Below, in pieces: positions 8,807 to 18,380 of a stretch of DNA of 64,000 nt. A program made the position numbers and the translations under genes. The stretch's first letter is position 1. Each line of letters begins with the position of its first letter. This DNA comes from Legionella sp. PC997 (GTDB lineage: Bacteria > Pseudomonadota > Gammaproteobacteria > Legionellales > Legionellaceae). The notes under the pieces were generated by a model. The model ran no database searches, had not been told where the DNA came from, and worked only from the letters and a program-made list of their open reading frames with translations. The stretch is from contig NZ_CP059576.1 in NCBI RefSeq assembly GCF_014109825.1, positions 1,886,001-1,950,000 on the forward strand, read 5' to 3'.

Positions 8807-10390
8807 ATGTTAAAACGGGATATTTCAACAACTAATATACTTATTGCCTCTGCTGGCGGAATGATCGGCTCAGGGTGGTTATTTAGCCCATTCATTAGTG
8901 CCCAAATGGCAGGTAGTAATTCATTAATTTCATGGATTATTGCTACTGTATTTATGATTTTTATTGCTCTACCTCTTTGTGAGCTGGGTACTATGTTTCC
9001 CATATCTGGCGGGATGTCTAATTATCCTACTTTTACTCATGGGAAGGAGGTTGGGTTTTTATTTGCATGGACATCATGGTTGTCTTATGTCGTAATGACC
9101 CCGATAGAAATACAGGCTATTTTGCAGTACTCAAGTCATTTTTTCCCGATATTAATAGTTAAAGATTCCTCAACCTTCACACTCTCCGGCTATGGTTATA
9201 TTTCAGCAATGGGGATCATGCTTTTTGTCGTGGTCTTGAACTCCTACGGAATTAAATTGCTTGTTGAATGTAATAAATATGCAAGTATCATTAAATTTAT
9301 ATTACCAAGTATTGCAATCGTTTCTTTACTTCATGTTGCTCCAACCATGGATAACATCAAGATCAATTTGTCGGATAAAGAAAGTTGGGTAAATATTTTT
9401 ACCGCACTTTCTGCTGGAGGTATTGCTTTTGCGTTCACTGGATTTCAAAATGGTTTGGTATTGGCAGGAGAGGTAAAAAATCCACAACGAAATATTCCTA
9501 TTGCTATTTTAGGTGCCGTATTGATTGGATTTGTCTTGTATTTCATGCTTGAATTAAGTTTTATTGCGGCAGTACCACAAAAATATTTAACACATGGTTG
9601 GCAAGCTCTGAGTTACCCAGGAGATAGTGGACCTTTAGTAGGTTTAACTTTGCTTTTAGGCTTAGGAGTTGTAGCTACTTTGTTGATGATCGATGCGGCT
9701 TTTTCTCCATTTGGAACTACTTTAGTGTATACCGCTGCGACTTCACGAATTTTATATGGAATGGCTTTGAATGATCACCTGCCCAAAATCTTCTTAAAGG
9801 TAAATCGTCATAAAATTCCTTATGTGACTCTCTATGCAAATTTATTAGTTGGAATGCTTTCCTTTCTCCCATTTCCAGGATGGCAGAAGTTGGTAGCATT
9901 TCTATCTTCTGCAAGTATTCTTTCATATAGTATTGGACCTATATGTCTTTTAGCAATGCGTAAATTACAGCCTTTAACGCCTAGGCCCTTTAGACTTTCT
10001 GGAGCACTTGTTTGTTCACATATTGCATTTTATTTTTGTAATTTAATGCTTTATTGGTGCGGATTTTCGATTATTTGGAAGTTAGATATTGCTTTACTGT
10101 TTGGTCTTCTAATTTATTCTATATATCATCGCGCAAACTCATGGGATAATCGCTCTCTTTTATACTGGTTTTTATTTTACATGGTGACCCTACTTGTTGT
10201 TTCTTATTTAGGCACTTTCGGTGGAATAGGTATTTTAAAGTTTCCTTTTGATCTATTGACCTTATTACCTTTAAGTATCTTTATTCTATACTCCTCTCAA
10301 CGATTGTTAAGTCCATCACGTCATGAGCATGTTGTTTCTATGGTAGAAGAATCAACAGCAATTGTGAAGGATGAACTTCTTATACAATGA
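8807..10390 (+). CDS. APC-family amino acid permease
   Basis: 527 residues from the ATG at 8807 (AGG six nt upstream). An earlier ATG at 8756 would add 17 polar residues and has no ribosome site close by. About 12 to 14 hydrophobic segments are visible. The first helix carries SAGGMIGSGWLFSP, the glycine-rich unwound helix typical of APC transporters, and helix 6 carries GGIAFAFTGFQNG. It resembles the subgroup that includes bacterial aspartate:proton symporters, a suggestive parallel to the Asn/Asp code of the nearby NRPS, but substrate cannot be read from sequence. The C-terminus (HEHVVSMVEESTA onwards) is cytoplasmic. Confidence 0.82.
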   Translation: MLKRDISTTNILIASAGGMIGSGWLFSPFISAQMAGSNSLISWIIATVFMIFIALPLCELGTMFPISGGMSNYPTFTHGKEVGFLFAWTSWLSYVVMTPIEIQAILQYSSHFFPILIVKDSSTFTLSGYGYISAMGIMLFVVVLNSYGIKLLVECNKYASIIKFILPSIAIVSLLHVAPTMDNIKINLSDKESWVNIFTALSAGGIAFAFTGFQNGLVLAGEVKNPQRNIPIAILGAVLIGFVLYFMLELSFIAAVPQKYLTHGWQALSYPGDSGPLVGLTLLLGLGVVATLLMIDAAFSPFGTTLVYTAATSRILYGMALNDHLPKIFLKVNRHKIPYVTLYANLLVGMLSFLPFPGWQKLVAFLSSASILSYSIGPICLLAMRKLQPLTPRPFRLSGALVCSHIAFYFCNLMLYWCGFSIIWKLDIALLFGLLIYSIYHRANSWDNRSLLYWFLFYMVTLLVVSYLGTFGGIGILKFPFDLLTLLPLSIFILYSSQRLLSPSRHEHVVSMVEESTAIVKDELLIQ

Positions 10391-10440
10391 GCATTTAATC
10401 GTATAATTGTTCTTTATTTTATTGGATTGGGTTTTGTTTT

Positions 10441-11415
10441 ATGCGTTTCAAGGTATCTGGATTTAGGGGCTTAAGCAAAGGAGCTTTTTCGCTTTTAGGT
10501 ATTTTCTTTCTGTCCGCTTCTTTTGCTACTGAAGTCCCGATTTATGATTTTTCGCTAAAATCCTACTCTCAAGATATTCATGATTATTTCCCTTCAGATA
10601 GTGAGGACAATGAGGTTCCCTTATTAAAACCGGAATATCAAGAGATTCAATTGCATCAATTTTATAATCACTATTACTCAGATAATTCAGAAGGCCTCTC
10701 TCCTTGGAGTGAGAGAATGGTCAGTTCTATTATCCCTGTGGTGAAAAAAATTGAATTGGAATTATTAACGGAATTTGATAATCAAAATAAATCAGAAGAA
10801 GAACGACACTATGCAGAAAACTTTAAAGAGCATGATGAGCGATGGTTAAATCGAATCAAAAACAATATGAATTTTCCAGCTATTGAAATCTTAGCATTTA
10901 ACGAAAAGAATAGAGCAATAGCTGTAAATAATACCTTTGCCCGTGCTTTGCCAGATGGTGCCCCAGATTTTTTCTATTTTACGATTCCCGGTCAAGGATT
11001 TCCCTTTGATAATTTACAAGAATCAGTAATTTGGGCGGGAACACCACTTTATGTTTTTACAGTTTCCCAGGATAGCGCCTGGTCTTTAGTATTAACACCT
11101 GACGCTTATTTTGCTTGGGTAAAAAACTCAGATGTTGCTTATGCTTCTAATGGATTTATTCAACACTGGAAACAAGCGTCAAAAAAAAGTTTAGTAGCCA
11201 TCACTGAAACAGAAGCAAGTATTGTAAATCAACGTGGTCACTTTCAATTCGCAGGCTACATCGGTGCAGTGTTCCCATTCCATAGCAGTACTCAAAATCA
11301 TATTTCTATCTTGATTCCAATAAAAAATGAACTTCATGAAGCCGTGATCCAGACTGGATTTGTGCGCTCCCAATCCGCTAGTCTAATGCCTCTTGAGGCT
11401 ACAAAAAAAATATGA
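10441..11415 (+). CDS. SH3b-domain N-terminal part of a split NlpC/P60 cell-wall hydrolase
   Basis: 324 residues with a signal peptide (about 1-29, cleavage near SFA-T). The mature part is acidic and carries two SH3b-like segments: about 150-235 (IEILAFNEKNRAIAVNNTFARALP, then TPLYVFTVSQDSAWSLVLTPD) and about 250-310. This is the N-terminal half of a common SH3b-NLPC_P60 protein, whose catalytic half is encoded by the next gene in the -1 frame. The frame stops at 11413-11415 just after a run of eight A (11403-11410). A one-base slip back at A_AAA_AAA would continue directly into the hydrolase. See findings for the competing explanations. Confidence 0.75.
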   Translation: MRFKVSGFRGLSKGAFSLLGIFFLSASFATEVPIYDFSLKSYSQDIHDYFPSDSEDNEVPLLKPEYQEIQLHQFYNHYYSDNSEGLSPWSERMVSSIIPVVKKIELELLTEFDNQNKSEEERHYAENFKEHDERWLNRIKNNMNFPAIEILAFNEKNRAIAVNNTFARALPDGAPDFFYFTIPGQGFPFDNLQESVIWAGTPLYVFTVSQDSAWSLVLTPDAYFAWVKNSDVAYASNGFIQHWKQASKKSLVAITETEASIVNQRGHFQFAGYIGAVFPFHSSTQNHISILIPIKNELHEAVIQTGFVRSQSASLMPLEATKKI

Positions 11416-11948
11416 GTCGTATATTAGAACAATTACAAAATCGTCCTTATGGTTGGGGAGGGGCTTTCTTTTTTAATGATTGCTCTCAAGAACTAAAAAG
11501 CATATTTACTCCATTCGGTATTTGGTTGCCGCGCAATTCCGCACAGCAGGCTAAAATAAGCTCAGGGATCGACTTAACCAAAAATACGGTTGATGAGCGA
11601 ATTAGTACTTTGAAAACACAAGGGCATCCACTCATGACTCTTGTTTATATTGGTGGCCATGTAATGCTTTATTTAGGCAACAAGTCGATAAATCATGAAG
11701 TTGCTGCTATGACGTATCAGAACATTTGGGGGCTTTCTCCTGAGAGCAGGGACAAAAGGTATGTCATCGGGCAAGCATTATTTTTTCCCTTACTTAAGTA
11801 CTATCCAGAAAATCCAGATATAAGTTCGCTGGCTAATAAATCATTTTTTAAAATGATTCATCTTGATGAATTGAGTACTAAGGACATTACACCGGAAGTA
11901 TTTTCCCGAAGCTTTACAAAACCGAATCGCCCCAATTTGAACTTATAG
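11412..11948 (+). CDS. NlpC/P60 peptidase domain, C-terminal part of the split hydrolase
   Basis: 178 residues. The ATG overlaps the upstream stop as ATGA. The sequence opens with RPYGWGG, then the catalytic Cys in NDCS (C24), then PFGIWLPRNSAQQ, the family hallmark of C40 peptidases that cut peptidoglycan stem peptides. The catalytic His is in GGHVMLYLG (H83), with a further polar residue near NHE (95). It lacks its own signal peptide, so a separately made product would stay in the cytoplasm. This argues that it normally works joined to the SH3b part. Translational coupling through ATGA is the alternative. Confidence 0.8.
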   Translation: MSRILEQLQNRPYGWGGAFFFNDCSQELKSIFTPFGIWLPRNSAQQAKISSGIDLTKNTVDERISTLKTQGHPLMTLVYIGGHVMLYLGNKSINHEVAAMTYQNIWGLSPESRDKRYVIGQALFFPLLKYYPENPDISSLANKSFFKMIHLDELSTKDITPEVFSRSFTKPNRPNLNL

Positions 11949-12106
11949 AATGGAAAAATCTAACTATTATCCTGTCTTGCTATGGGTGAACCTTATTTAT
12001 TAAAAATCCCGAGATATATTGCCTGACCAAAATATTGGATTAGGGGTTGCACTTCGGCTCTGAATCGGTAAAGCTATACTTCATGTATCTCATTAGGGTA
12101 AATGTC

Positions 12107-13522
12107 GTGCGCTATTCTAATTATTTATGTTTCTTTGCCGCTTTTTTCTTTAATCAAATGGGAAATTCTCAAACGCTTTCAGAGAAAATAGACGAGATTA
12201 TTGCACAAAAATTACCCCATGCAACCGTTGGTATACTTATTAAAGAAGCGGAAACTGGTCGTGTTGTTTACAGCAGAAATGCAGATAAATTGCTTTCTCC
12301 GGCTAGTGGCATGAAGTTGCTTACTGCTGCAGCGGCTCTTTATCAATTAAAACCAGATTATCGTTTTATAACAACACTTTCACGAAAAGAAAAAAATTAC
12401 TATGTTCAATTTACCGGATCACCCTCGTTTACTGCCGATAATCTAACTTCATTAATATTAAACTTGAAAAAAAATAATAATATAAACTCCATTCAAGGAA
12501 ATATAATAATTGACAGTTCGCAATATCAAGAACCAAATTATCCAAGTGGAACTTCTTATGATGATTTAGGTTGGTATTATGCTGCTCCAGATACGGCTGC
12601 AATTATCAACGAAAATAAAGTGGCTTATGAACTTACCAGCGCTAAAGAACTGGGTAAACGGGTCGACATTAAACCAAAAACACAGCTTAAAGCACTAACT
12701 GTGATAAATGAAGTCTTAACAGTGAGTAAAGAAGAAGGAAAAGACCACTGCAGCTTGAATCTTGAACTCAATCCAAATAATACCATTCGCTTATATGGAT
12801 GTATGATTCAGGAAAAAAATCCAAAAGTAATAGAACTTGCTATCCCTGATCCGATATTGGTAGTAAAACAAGTGATACAAAAAACCTTTGATAAAAACAA
12901 CTTGGCCCTGAAAGGAAAAATTATTACCGGCACCTCTCCAGCGGATCCTACTTTTATTGCGAGTTTCCAATCAAAAAAGCTGAGTACGCTGATTACTCAT
13001 ATGTTACAACAATCAGATAATCTCTATGCAAACAGTCTAACTAAAAAATTAGGATATATTCTAAGCGGGAAAGGCACGCACAAAGAAGGGGCTTTTGCGA
13101 TTAAAAAAATATTATCTGAACACACCCATCTTGATATGTCACAAATGGATATCATTGATGGTGAGGGAACCCGCTATAATTTGGTTACCCCAGAACAAAT
13201 GGTAGTTTTGCTTAGCGATCTTTATCATGATCCAGCTATGAAACCTATTTTCTTCAAAGCACTGCCACGAGCTGGTGTTTCAGGAACATTAAAGGAGAGA
13301 ATGAAGAAGACTATGCTTGAAAATAATGTTTATGCCAAAACAGGTTCAATGCATGACATATCTTCATTATCAGGCTTTATCACCAATCCCCACCAAAAAA
13401 CATTTATTTTTTCTATTATCATCAATGGAATTAATAAGCCTATAGGAAAAGCGAAGTCTCTTGAAGAAAACATCTTGCTAGCTTTAGATGAGTATAGTTT
13501 AGAAGAAAGTCCGTCTCTTTAA
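12107..13522 (+). CDS. dacB: PBP4-type D-alanyl-D-alanine carboxypeptidase/endopeptidase
   Basis: 471 residues from a GTG at 12107, preceded by AGGG with 8-nt spacing and giving a compact signal peptide (RYSNYLCFFAAFFF). An ATG at 12083 and a TTG at 12047 are in-frame alternatives. The three serine-hydrolase motifs are visible: SGMK (S67, K70; SxxK), SDN in QQSDNLYAN, and KTG in VYAKTGSM. The insert between SxxK and SxN is long, as in class C PBP4. The enzyme trims D-Ala from, or cleaves crosslinks in, periplasmic peptidoglycan. It follows another wall hydrolase on the same strand. Confidence 0.87.
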   Translation: MRYSNYLCFFAAFFFNQMGNSQTLSEKIDEIIAQKLPHATVGILIKEAETGRVVYSRNADKLLSPASGMKLLTAAAALYQLKPDYRFITTLSRKEKNYYVQFTGSPSFTADNLTSLILNLKKNNNINSIQGNIIIDSSQYQEPNYPSGTSYDDLGWYYAAPDTAAIINENKVAYELTSAKELGKRVDIKPKTQLKALTVINEVLTVSKEEGKDHCSLNLELNPNNTIRLYGCMIQEKNPKVIELAIPDPILVVKQVIQKTFDKNNLALKGKIITGTSPADPTFIASFQSKKLSTLITHMLQQSDNLYANSLTKKLGYILSGKGTHKEGAFAIKKILSEHTHLDMSQMDIIDGEGTRYNLVTPEQMVVLLSDLYHDPAMKPIFFKALPRAGVSGTLKERMKKTMLENNVYAKTGSMHDISSLSGFITNPHQKTFIFSIIINGINKPIGKAKSLEENILLALDEYSLEESPSL

Positions 13523-13615
13523 ACCTTATTGAACATCTACTTTTGAAAGTATGCTCTCAATATATCTATAGGTTTTTCTTTGTTTTATACTCTATTTATA
13601 GCCAAGGAAATGAAA

Positions 13616-16537
13616 ATGGATGAAAAGGGATACTATAGGACTTTTACGTGTCTAATTGGAGGAATCTGTTTCTTTGTGGGATTATTTGATTTTTTTGCTT
13701 GGTATTTTAGCTCTAATTTACCCGAGGAACTCCCCGAATATATTTTTATGAGACCCACCACTGCCTTGGGCTTTATTTTGTCGGGCCTAGCTTTAATTTG
13801 TTTGTATCGAAAAGCAATAAAAGCCAGCCGACTTCTTAGTTGTATTCTTTTATTATTTTCGGCATATATTTTGTATGAGCACATCGCGAATGCAAATCTA
13901 GGTATTGATATTTTCTTCATCAAAATTCTTGCATTAGATTACAAGTTATACCCAGGTCCTATGGCTCCAAGTGTGGCTTTAAGTTTTATCATTGTTTCAC
14001 TTTGTTTTTTAATTATTTCTTTCGATTTTTCACCTAATTGGCTTTGGGTAAGTTTAGTCGGTGTATTCTTTATTTTGAGTTTGGGATTTATCGCCGGGGC
14101 TGATTATTTTATGGATTTTACAGCACGCTTTGGAGCTGGAAGATGGATGAAAATTTCTATTTATACTTCTTTGGGTTTAATCCTTTTAAGCTTAGGTATC
14201 ATTTTTTACATCAATTCAAAAAATGTAAAACATTCGCGAGTCTCCCTGCCATTAATTACGGTGTTCGTAATTCTAAATATCACTACTCTTGGATGGCAGA
14301 TTACTAAAAAGAACCAAGAAAATTCATTAAATATGTTATTGCAGTTGAAGATTGAAAATGTTGAAGATGTCATTGAATCTCATTTACAAGAGTTTACTTC
14401 TTCTTTTTCCCGAATGGCCAAACGTTGGATAAGTCAACAAACACCATCCGAAACCGAATGGAAGGCGGATGCAATGCATTATATTCATGATCAGCCCGGC
14501 TACCGAGCAATTGCATCGGTGAATAATCAATATATAGTACGTTGGCTTGCACCAGAGGAAGGAAATGAGCAGCTTAAAGAATATAACCTTTACAATGATC
14601 CTGATCGACGAAAAGAGATAACCAAAAGTTTGTCTTCCAAAGAGTTGCAAATGAGTACTCAGTTTGAACTAAAAGGGCTGGGTAAAAGTCTTTTGTTGTT
14701 AAGTCCCTTATATAAAGGAAATCTATTCGAAGGGTTTATGGTCGGTATTCTCGATACAGAAAAGTTTTTGGCTGATATTTTAAAAAAAATGGATATTAAA
14801 GGATATAATTTGATTATCTATGATTCCTCAGGAGTTTTATATACTAATACTCAAGATATGAAGTTTTATAAGAGTTGGCAGCACAGTATGATTCTTCCTA
14901 CTTATGGACAAAACTGGAAAATTATACTTTGGCCTTCAATTACACTACACCATCAAGTAATTACCTCTTTTTTTCCTGCCATGATCTTAATAATCGGAAT
15001 AATTATGGCTTTGCTCTCTGGATTTTTGGTTCATACACTTCAATTTATAAGAGAAAATACTGAAAGATTAAAGAGAACCCAAGTTGCTTTAGCAAATGCG
15101 CGAGAGCGTTTGCAAGGAATTATTGAAGGAAGTAATGACTTAGTTGCTGCAATTGATTTGAACTACAATTTTATTGTGTTTAACACTATGTATAAATGTG
15201 AAATTTATCGAATTTTCAAAGTCGATTTAGAAATTGGCATGAATTTTAATGTACTTTTACAGAAAATGAGTGTTGAGAATCAAACAAAATCCCTGACACT
15301 GTGGGAAAGAGCAATGAAAGGTACTGCGTTTACAGTGATTGAGTCATTTAAAGACAAACGCTACGATGGACTGGATTATGAAATACATTACAATCCTATT
15401 CATGATTCGCAGGGAAATCTTATTGGGGTTAGTCATTTTGCAATGAATGTTCATCAACGTATTCAAAATGAACAAAAACTTGAAGAATCTAAAATAGAGC
15501 TTGAGAATCTCGTTAAAAGTCTTGAAATGCAAAATAAAGAACTGGAGTTATTGAAAGAATTAATGAGTTTCTTACAATCCAGTCTTTCCATGGATGATGC
15601 GATCGAGATAATAAAAAATTACAGTAAACGTATCCTGTCAGGTACTTCTGGAATTGTTTACCTTATTGCTTCTGATAATCTGAATATGATTAGCAGAGTT
15701 TTAAGCTGGGGTGAGACTGTTTCTAACTTATTCCTGTTTACACCCAAAGATTGTTTGTCTTTATTGCGACATCAACCTTATTATATTTCCGATAGCACTG
15801 AAGGAGTATTGTGCAATCATATAAAAAAAGGAGATAAAAAACCTAAAAGCTATGCGTGCTTGCCATTATTTGCTCAAAATGAAATGTTAGGCTTATTTTA
15901 CGTGGAATTTGGTTTAAATACTGACAATCAACGCTTGATTGCTTTGGCGCAAATCATCTCTGAACAGTGCGCATTGAGCCTGTATAATATTAGACTTCGT
16001 GATGTCTTAAAAACCCAATCTTCCCAAGATAGCTTAACGGGAGTTTATAATCGACGTTATTTTGAGGAATACCTGCAAAAAGAAATTTTGAATTCAAAAG
16101 ATAATCCATTTACATTTGCTCTATTATTAATTGATATAGATGATTTTAAAAAAATTAATGATACGTATGGTCATTTGGTAGGTGACCAGGTTCTTTTGGA
16201 ATTTGCTGCAAAAATACGACACATAGGACGAGAGGAGAATGTGGTATCTCGTTGGGGTGGCGAAGAGTTTATGATTTACTTACGAAGTAGTAATTTAGAT
16301 CAGGTCAAATCACAAGCGGAAACGCTGCGTAAATCCATCGAAAACTTTTCAATAGAAATTAATCAAGAAAAAACTATTTCAGTAACTATTTCCATCGGTA
16401 TTGCTTTTTATCCCCACGATGGTAAGAGAATAGATGATTTAATATCTAAGGCAGATGAAGCCCTTTATCAAGCAAAAAAAATGGGGCGGAATAAAGTTGT
16501 AGCGAGCTCAAACATTCATCAAAATAGAAATCATTAG
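13616..16537 (+). CDS. Membrane sensor with PAS, GAF and GGDEF domains (diguanylate cyclase)
   Basis: 973 residues from the ATG at 13616, which has AAGGA 7 nt upstream; the nearby ATG at 13610 and a TTG at 13580 fit less well. Order: about six N-terminal membrane helices (10-210), an extracytoplasmic sensor segment (about 230-455), one more membrane helix (about 458-485), a PAS domain (about 505-620), a short coiled coil, a GAF-like domain (about 650-790), then GGDEF (about 805-965). The active-site motif is GGEEF in RWGGEEF, a functional variant. The RxxD inhibitory site is RxxN (REEN), so product inhibition is probably lost. It makes cyclic di-GMP in response to unknown signals. Confidence 0.87.
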   Translation: MDEKGYYRTFTCLIGGICFFVGLFDFFAWYFSSNLPEELPEYIFMRPTTALGFILSGLALICLYRKAIKASRLLSCILLLFSAYILYEHIANANLGIDIFFIKILALDYKLYPGPMAPSVALSFIIVSLCFLIISFDFSPNWLWVSLVGVFFILSLGFIAGADYFMDFTARFGAGRWMKISIYTSLGLILLSLGIIFYINSKNVKHSRVSLPLITVFVILNITTLGWQITKKNQENSLNMLLQLKIENVEDVIESHLQEFTSSFSRMAKRWISQQTPSETEWKADAMHYIHDQPGYRAIASVNNQYIVRWLAPEEGNEQLKEYNLYNDPDRRKEITKSLSSKELQMSTQFELKGLGKSLLLLSPLYKGNLFEGFMVGILDTEKFLADILKKMDIKGYNLIIYDSSGVLYTNTQDMKFYKSWQHSMILPTYGQNWKIILWPSITLHHQVITSFFPAMILIIGIIMALLSGFLVHTLQFIRENTERLKRTQVALANARERLQGIIEGSNDLVAAIDLNYNFIVFNTMYKCEIYRIFKVDLEIGMNFNVLLQKMSVENQTKSLTLWERAMKGTAFTVIESFKDKRYDGLDYEIHYNPIHDSQGNLIGVSHFAMNVHQRIQNEQKLEESKIELENLVKSLEMQNKELELLKELMSFLQSSLSMDDAIEIIKNYSKRILSGTSGIVYLIASDNLNMISRVLSWGETVSNLFLFTPKDCLSLLRHQPYYISDSTEGVLCNHIKKGDKKPKSYACLPLFAQNEMLGLFYVEFGLNTDNQRLIALAQIISEQCALSLYNIRLRDVLKTQSSQDSLTGVYNRRYFEEYLQKEILNSKDNPFTFALLLIDIDDFKKINDTYGHLVGDQVLLEFAAKIRHIGREENVVSRWGGEEFMIYLRSSNLDQVKSQAETLRKSIENFSIEINQEKTISVTISIGIAFYPHDGKRIDDLISKADEALYQAKKMGRNKVVASSNIHQNRNH

Positions 16538-16635
16538 CAAAGAAATATTTTAGAGAAAAATTAAAAATATCGAAAATGTTTATCTTGTTATAAATAACAA
16601 ATACTGGATAATCAGCCATTTAAATAGGTAAAGCG

Positions 16636-16986
16636 ATGAACGTTGAAAAACTATTTTCTTATGGAACTTTGCGTTATGAAACAGTACAACTGAATAATTT
16701 TGGACGAAGATTGCATGGATCGGCAGATAAACTGCCTGGATTTGGTATGTCTAAAATAAAGATCAAAGATCCCAGCGTAATTGCGACGAGTGGTGAAGAA
16801 GAACATCCTATCATTACCTATACAGGTCAACCCACCGATAATATTGAGGGTATGGTTTTTGAGGTAAGTTCAGAAGAGTTAGCAAAAGCCGATTCTTACG
16901 AGGTTGAAGATTATAAACGGGTCAAAGTGAAATTGGCTTCGGGCATATTTGCGTGGGTCTATGTTCATGTCGAGAGCATTGAATAA
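16636..16986 (+). CDS. AIG2-like gamma-glutamylcyclotransferase family protein
   Basis: 116 residues. The family start FSYGTLRYE is at about 7-15 and the probable catalytic Glu is in ADSYEVEDYKR, as in GGCT/AIG2 folds, which release 5-oxoproline from gamma-glutamyl amines. Length is typical. AGG with about 8-nt spacing precedes the ATG. It stands alone between the GGDEF gene and a minus-strand gene. Substrate not determinable. Confidence 0.8.
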   Translation: MNVEKLFSYGTLRYETVQLNNFGRRLHGSADKLPGFGMSKIKIKDPSVIATSGEEEHPIITYTGQPTDNIEGMVFEVSSEELAKADSYEVEDYKRVKVKLASGIFAWVYVHVESIE

Positions 16987-17004
16987 CTTCTTTCGAAGAG
17001 TAGA

Positions 17005-17022
17005 TTCCCGCTTGCGCGGGAA
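17005..17022. repeat. Short inverted repeat TTCCCGC-TTGC-GCGGGAA
   Basis: A perfect 7-bp stem (17005-17011 with 17016-17022) and a 4-nt loop lie between two convergent genes. There is no U-run on either side. It is GC-rich in an AT-rich setting and resembles small dispersed repeats of the attccc-n8-gggaat type. It may also act as a shared weak terminator. A smaller CTTC/GAAG hairpin lies at 16987-16998. Confidence 0.5.
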
Positions 17023-17028
17023 CGGTAT

Positions 17029-18090
17029 TTAGTTGTGAGCACATTGATTCAGCGTATCTGGGTTTTCACCCTCTGTTGCATCCTTTGCATAAGGGAAAAA
17101 CTTATAAGCATTGTTTGTTATTTTGCGAAATGGACATTTTCCTTCTTGTTGTGGTAAGGGTGTTTCTATAAGCTCTTTAATGACGCGAGGAGCATATTTC
17201 CCCAGGACATCTTGATACATAGCGTGTCTATCATTAAGCATACCTAGACCGATCTGCATATTATGTAAATCTCTAGCTAAATCGTCGATAAGCATTTCAA
17301 TAGTTAAATCCTTCATTTGTTGGGGTAACATTTCGGAATAGATAATACCTCCAAAAGGGGTATTCTTTTCATCGATTCCATAATAAGCACGTAATGCATT
17401 AAAAAATTGATGCTCAATAAGATCTTTTTTAGGGCCACGAGCACCCACAATAATGATATAAGTTTTCATTAAGTCAATTAGATATTTCTGGTTCCAGGAA
17501 ATATATATTTGCTGCAAGCCCTTTAGTTGCAGTTCGGCTGCCATTTCAGTGTACTTATCTATATTAGGTTTTAAATCACGTAAGTAACGTTTCCGTATCA
17601 GTTCAAGTTGATTTACCTGCGTACAACGTGAAATTTCTTTCAGATAAGACAACATTAAATCAATAGTAGGCATAACTACATCTAGATTGGAGAAGTTAGT
17701 ATGTAACGTTTCAATTTGTTCATACAATTCATCTAATTCCTCTGGCAAATCTTCCAATCTTATATGTCTTTGGATTGCCTGCTCTAAAATTTCAAATAAA
17801 GAAATTGAGAAATGACAGGTGATCTTCAAAAGTAAGTACGGATCATCCATTGCGGGTGTATTACTTTCTTCACAAAGAATATGCTTGGATTTGTCATCTC
17901 GTTGAAGAAGCATTAACATTCCATTCATGTAAATAACAATATGATCTACACCATTTAATTCCTTTTTTGCGAAAATGAGATGTTTTTCAAGAAACCAGAT
18001 CGAGGCCTTTTGAGCATATCCCCTTAGTGAGGTTTTTGAGGGATGGGTTGTTGGCGTGCCTTTTCCTCTTTTATTAAGTGCAGTAGACAA
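17029..18090 (-). CDS. Hypothetical helical protein, 5' end probably frameshifted
   Basis: 353 residues if started at the TTG at 18090, which has no ribosome site. The open frame continues upstream without any ATG/GTG/TTG until a stop at 18181-18183, reading ...VGGIFLDTKKITTRAPKHS. A perfect AGGAG-6nt-ATG start lies at 18241 in another frame (offset by one base). The intact gene may therefore encode about 400 residues, with an indel near the G5 (18161-18165) or T5 run. The protein is mostly alpha-helical, with no signal peptide, no clear membrane helix and no motif I recognise. A C-terminal CPFRKI and Cys near the end are notable. It looks Legionella-specific; an effector role is possible but unsupported. 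Confidence 0.6.
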   Translation of the reverse strand: MSTALNKRGKGTPTTHPSKTSLRGYAQKASIWFLEKHLIFAKKELNGVDHIVIYMNGMLMLLQRDDKSKHILCEESNTPAMDDPYLLLKITCHFSISLFEILEQAIQRHIRLEDLPEELDELYEQIETLHTNFSNLDVVMPTIDLMLSYLKEISRCTQVNQLELIRKRYLRDLKPNIDKYTEMAAELQLKGLQQIYISWNQKYLIDLMKTYIIIVGARGPKKDLIEHQFFNALRAYYGIDEKNTPFGGIIYSEMLPQQMKDLTIEMLIDDLARDLHNMQIGLGMLNDRHAMYQDVLGKYAPRVIKELIETPLPQQEGKCPFRKITNNAYKFFPYAKDATEGENPDTLNQCAHN

Positions 18091-18142
18091 AGAAAATTCA
18101 GATTGAGGAAGAGAATGTTTGGGGGCTCTAGTTGTTATTTTT

Positions 18143-18241
18143 TTAGTGTCTAAAAAGATACCCCCAACTCCATATTGTCCTTAATTGAGCGGCAATGTGG
18201 GTTATTTTGTGGATGGCATTTTTGAGCATAGCAAGTAACAT
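18143..18241 (-). CDS. 32-codon frame with strong ribosome site; likely true N-terminus of the downstream gene
   Basis: ATG at 18241-18239 with AGGAG (18252-18248) 6 nt upstream, the best translation start in this region. It encodes a 32-residue amphipathic peptide starting MLLAMLKNAIHK and stops at 18143-18145. Its last third overlaps the upstream extension of the 17029-18090 frame, shifted by one base. I read it as the genuine start of that gene separated by a one-base indel. A free-standing short peptide or uORF is the alternative. Confidence 0.45.
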   Translation of the reverse strand: MLLAMLKNAIHKITHIAAQLRTIWSWGYLFRH

Positions 18242-18380
18242 AATGATCTCCTATAAAACATAGTGAAAAATAAACAACAAATTGAACCTAACATAGGCTT
18301 TATTATTTTGTCAATTTCTTCTATGGAGTGCTCGGAAAATTGAATCATTAAGTAGAGGAACTTAATGATTCAATGCATGC

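Noticed and set aside
18143-18241. Independent regulatory uORF
   Set aside because: Possible, but the smooth continuation of the downstream frame past its TTG start makes a one-base indel simpler.
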